Assembly (NCBI GenBank): GCA_910576335.1
Contig: CAJTIU010000003.1
Location: 282,258-346,257 of the forward strand
Direction of reading: 5' to 3'
DNA from: Lachnospiraceae bacterium
GTDB lineage: Bacteria > Bacillota > Clostridia > Lachnospirales > Lachnospiraceae
Length of the DNA stretch: 64,000 nucleotides
A model generated the notes under the pieces. It was given only the letters and a program-made list of their open reading frames with translations. It was not told the origin of the DNA and ran no database searches. Shown piece by piece: positions 63,295 through 64,000 of the stretch; the stretch's first letter is position 1, and each line of letters opens with the position of its first letter. A program made the position numbers and the translations under genes.

Positions 63295-64000
63295 TGTGCG
63301 GCTCATTTTTCCACGCACCTTCTTTTCAGTATGGATTTTGGGGTACAGAATGGCCCGTATATCCTTATTTGTAAAGCCGCGGATGAGATATTTCCCATCC
63401 GAAATTGTCTCAAACAACTGCATGGTTTCTTTTGACCAGACATTGTAACCGGTGACGGTTTTCCCGCGGACAGTCTTTTTCCCACAAACTTCATTGATCT
63501 CCCGTTCAATGCTGCCTGCCGGGACGATGTTCCGCAGGGAATCCAAAAATCTTCTGTTTGCAGCTTTTGACACTTCAGCATACCGGTACAGGTTGGAAAT
63601 GGCTTTCCCCATGGGAACCCAGCGTTTGGAGACCGTCCCGTCCAGATGGCGGACATCCTTATAAACCTTAAATTCCCTTGGGTCATTGATTGTCATTTCC
63701 ACACGCAGGCAGCTGAATTTATCATACATCTTGTACGTGATCCCGTTTTCATCGAAAACATGCTTCATCATTTCACGTCCATTGATGTAGACCTGGATAA
63801 GGAACGGAAACCATGTCTGCAGTTTCACATGCATGAAGCCAAAATGCTTATCCAGGTAATATAAGTAGTAGTATTTGCATTTTCGGTCGACACTGCGCAG
63901 CTCCAGCCTGCCATCCCTGTTCTTAATGGGCTGAAGTGTCTGGCAGTATTCGACAACAGAAAGAATACAGACTAATCCCTCTTCTACCGGGTCATCCTTT
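63290..64000 (-). pseudogene. Uncharacterised mobile-element protein, C-terminally truncated, extends beyond the window
   Basis: The frame is open from the window edge to 63223 and encodes EEGLVCILSVVEYCQ, LQTWFPFLIQVYINGRE and KVRGKMSRTL. I recall a widespread uncharacterised family with EEGLVC, VEPC and LQTWFPF...INGREW motifs, found in many bacteria. The C-terminus is a small DNA-binding-like end cut at SRTL, where the TnpV fragment begins on the other strand. Function unknown. Confidence 0.6.

Overview
The window looks like the chromosome of an anaerobic, amino-acid-fermenting Firmicute, most likely a gut Lachnospiraceae or related Clostridia. This rests on a Stickland D-proline reductase cluster with a selenocysteine gene, strong AGGAGG ribosome sites, sigma-A promoters with 17-bp spacers, and a str operon (rpsL-rpsG-fusA-tuf). 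The species cannot be named from the sequence alone.

Layout. 1-5.2 kb: proline reductase genes prdA, a 95-aa-class small gene, prdB (UGA/Sec plus SECIS hairpin), prdD and prdE, with a probable type I toxin-antitoxin locus (31-aa holin-like toxin with a convergent antisense RNA) between prdB and prdD. 5.2-14.3 kb: a non-coding stretch with repeats and a possible small RNA, an AAA/PD-(D/E)XK protein, a 1464-aa surface protein with Big2 domains and a sortase-like tail, an HD hydrolase and a decayed nuclease. 14.3-18.9 kb: rpsL, rpsG, fusA, tuf.

18.8-64 kb: a tandem array of integrative mobilizable elements at the 3' end of tuf. The last ~50 bp of tuf, with its terminator, occurs three times (18841, 39873, 57607). 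Each copy encodes the same C-terminus with different synonymous codons, so each insertion restores tuf. Element A (about 21.0 kb) carries a repressor, xis, int, replication and partition genes, MobC and a relaxase. Its cargo is a type I restriction system (hsdR with an in-frame stop), a metallophosphoesterase-NACHT protein, a GNAT protein and an AlbA_2/ATPase protein. Element B (about 17.7 kb) uses different arm repeats and a MOBV relaxase. It carries a four-gene overlapping operon (Gly-rich small protein, PfkB-deoxyribosyltransferase fusion, QueC-like, HhH glycosylase-like) and a DUF3800 gene behind a structured RNA. Its integrase is split at the HDLRH motif by an insert with an IS630-type element, a caspase-like protease, a RhuM protein and a Fic protein; an IS110-family element separates its promoter from xis. 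Element C (partial) is a close relative of A that has lost nearly all of its integrase.

The best candidate for an undescribed system is the 40156-43152 operon. It combines nucleobase-handling enzymes (QueC-like, glycosylase-like, deoxyribosyltransferase) with a small protein that starts Met-Gly, resembling in parts type IV CBASS and Qat modules but with no CD-NTase visible. The second is the 1458-aa phosphoesterase-NACHT protein downstream of the type I restriction genes. No T4SS genes are visible in any element, so transfer would need a helper.
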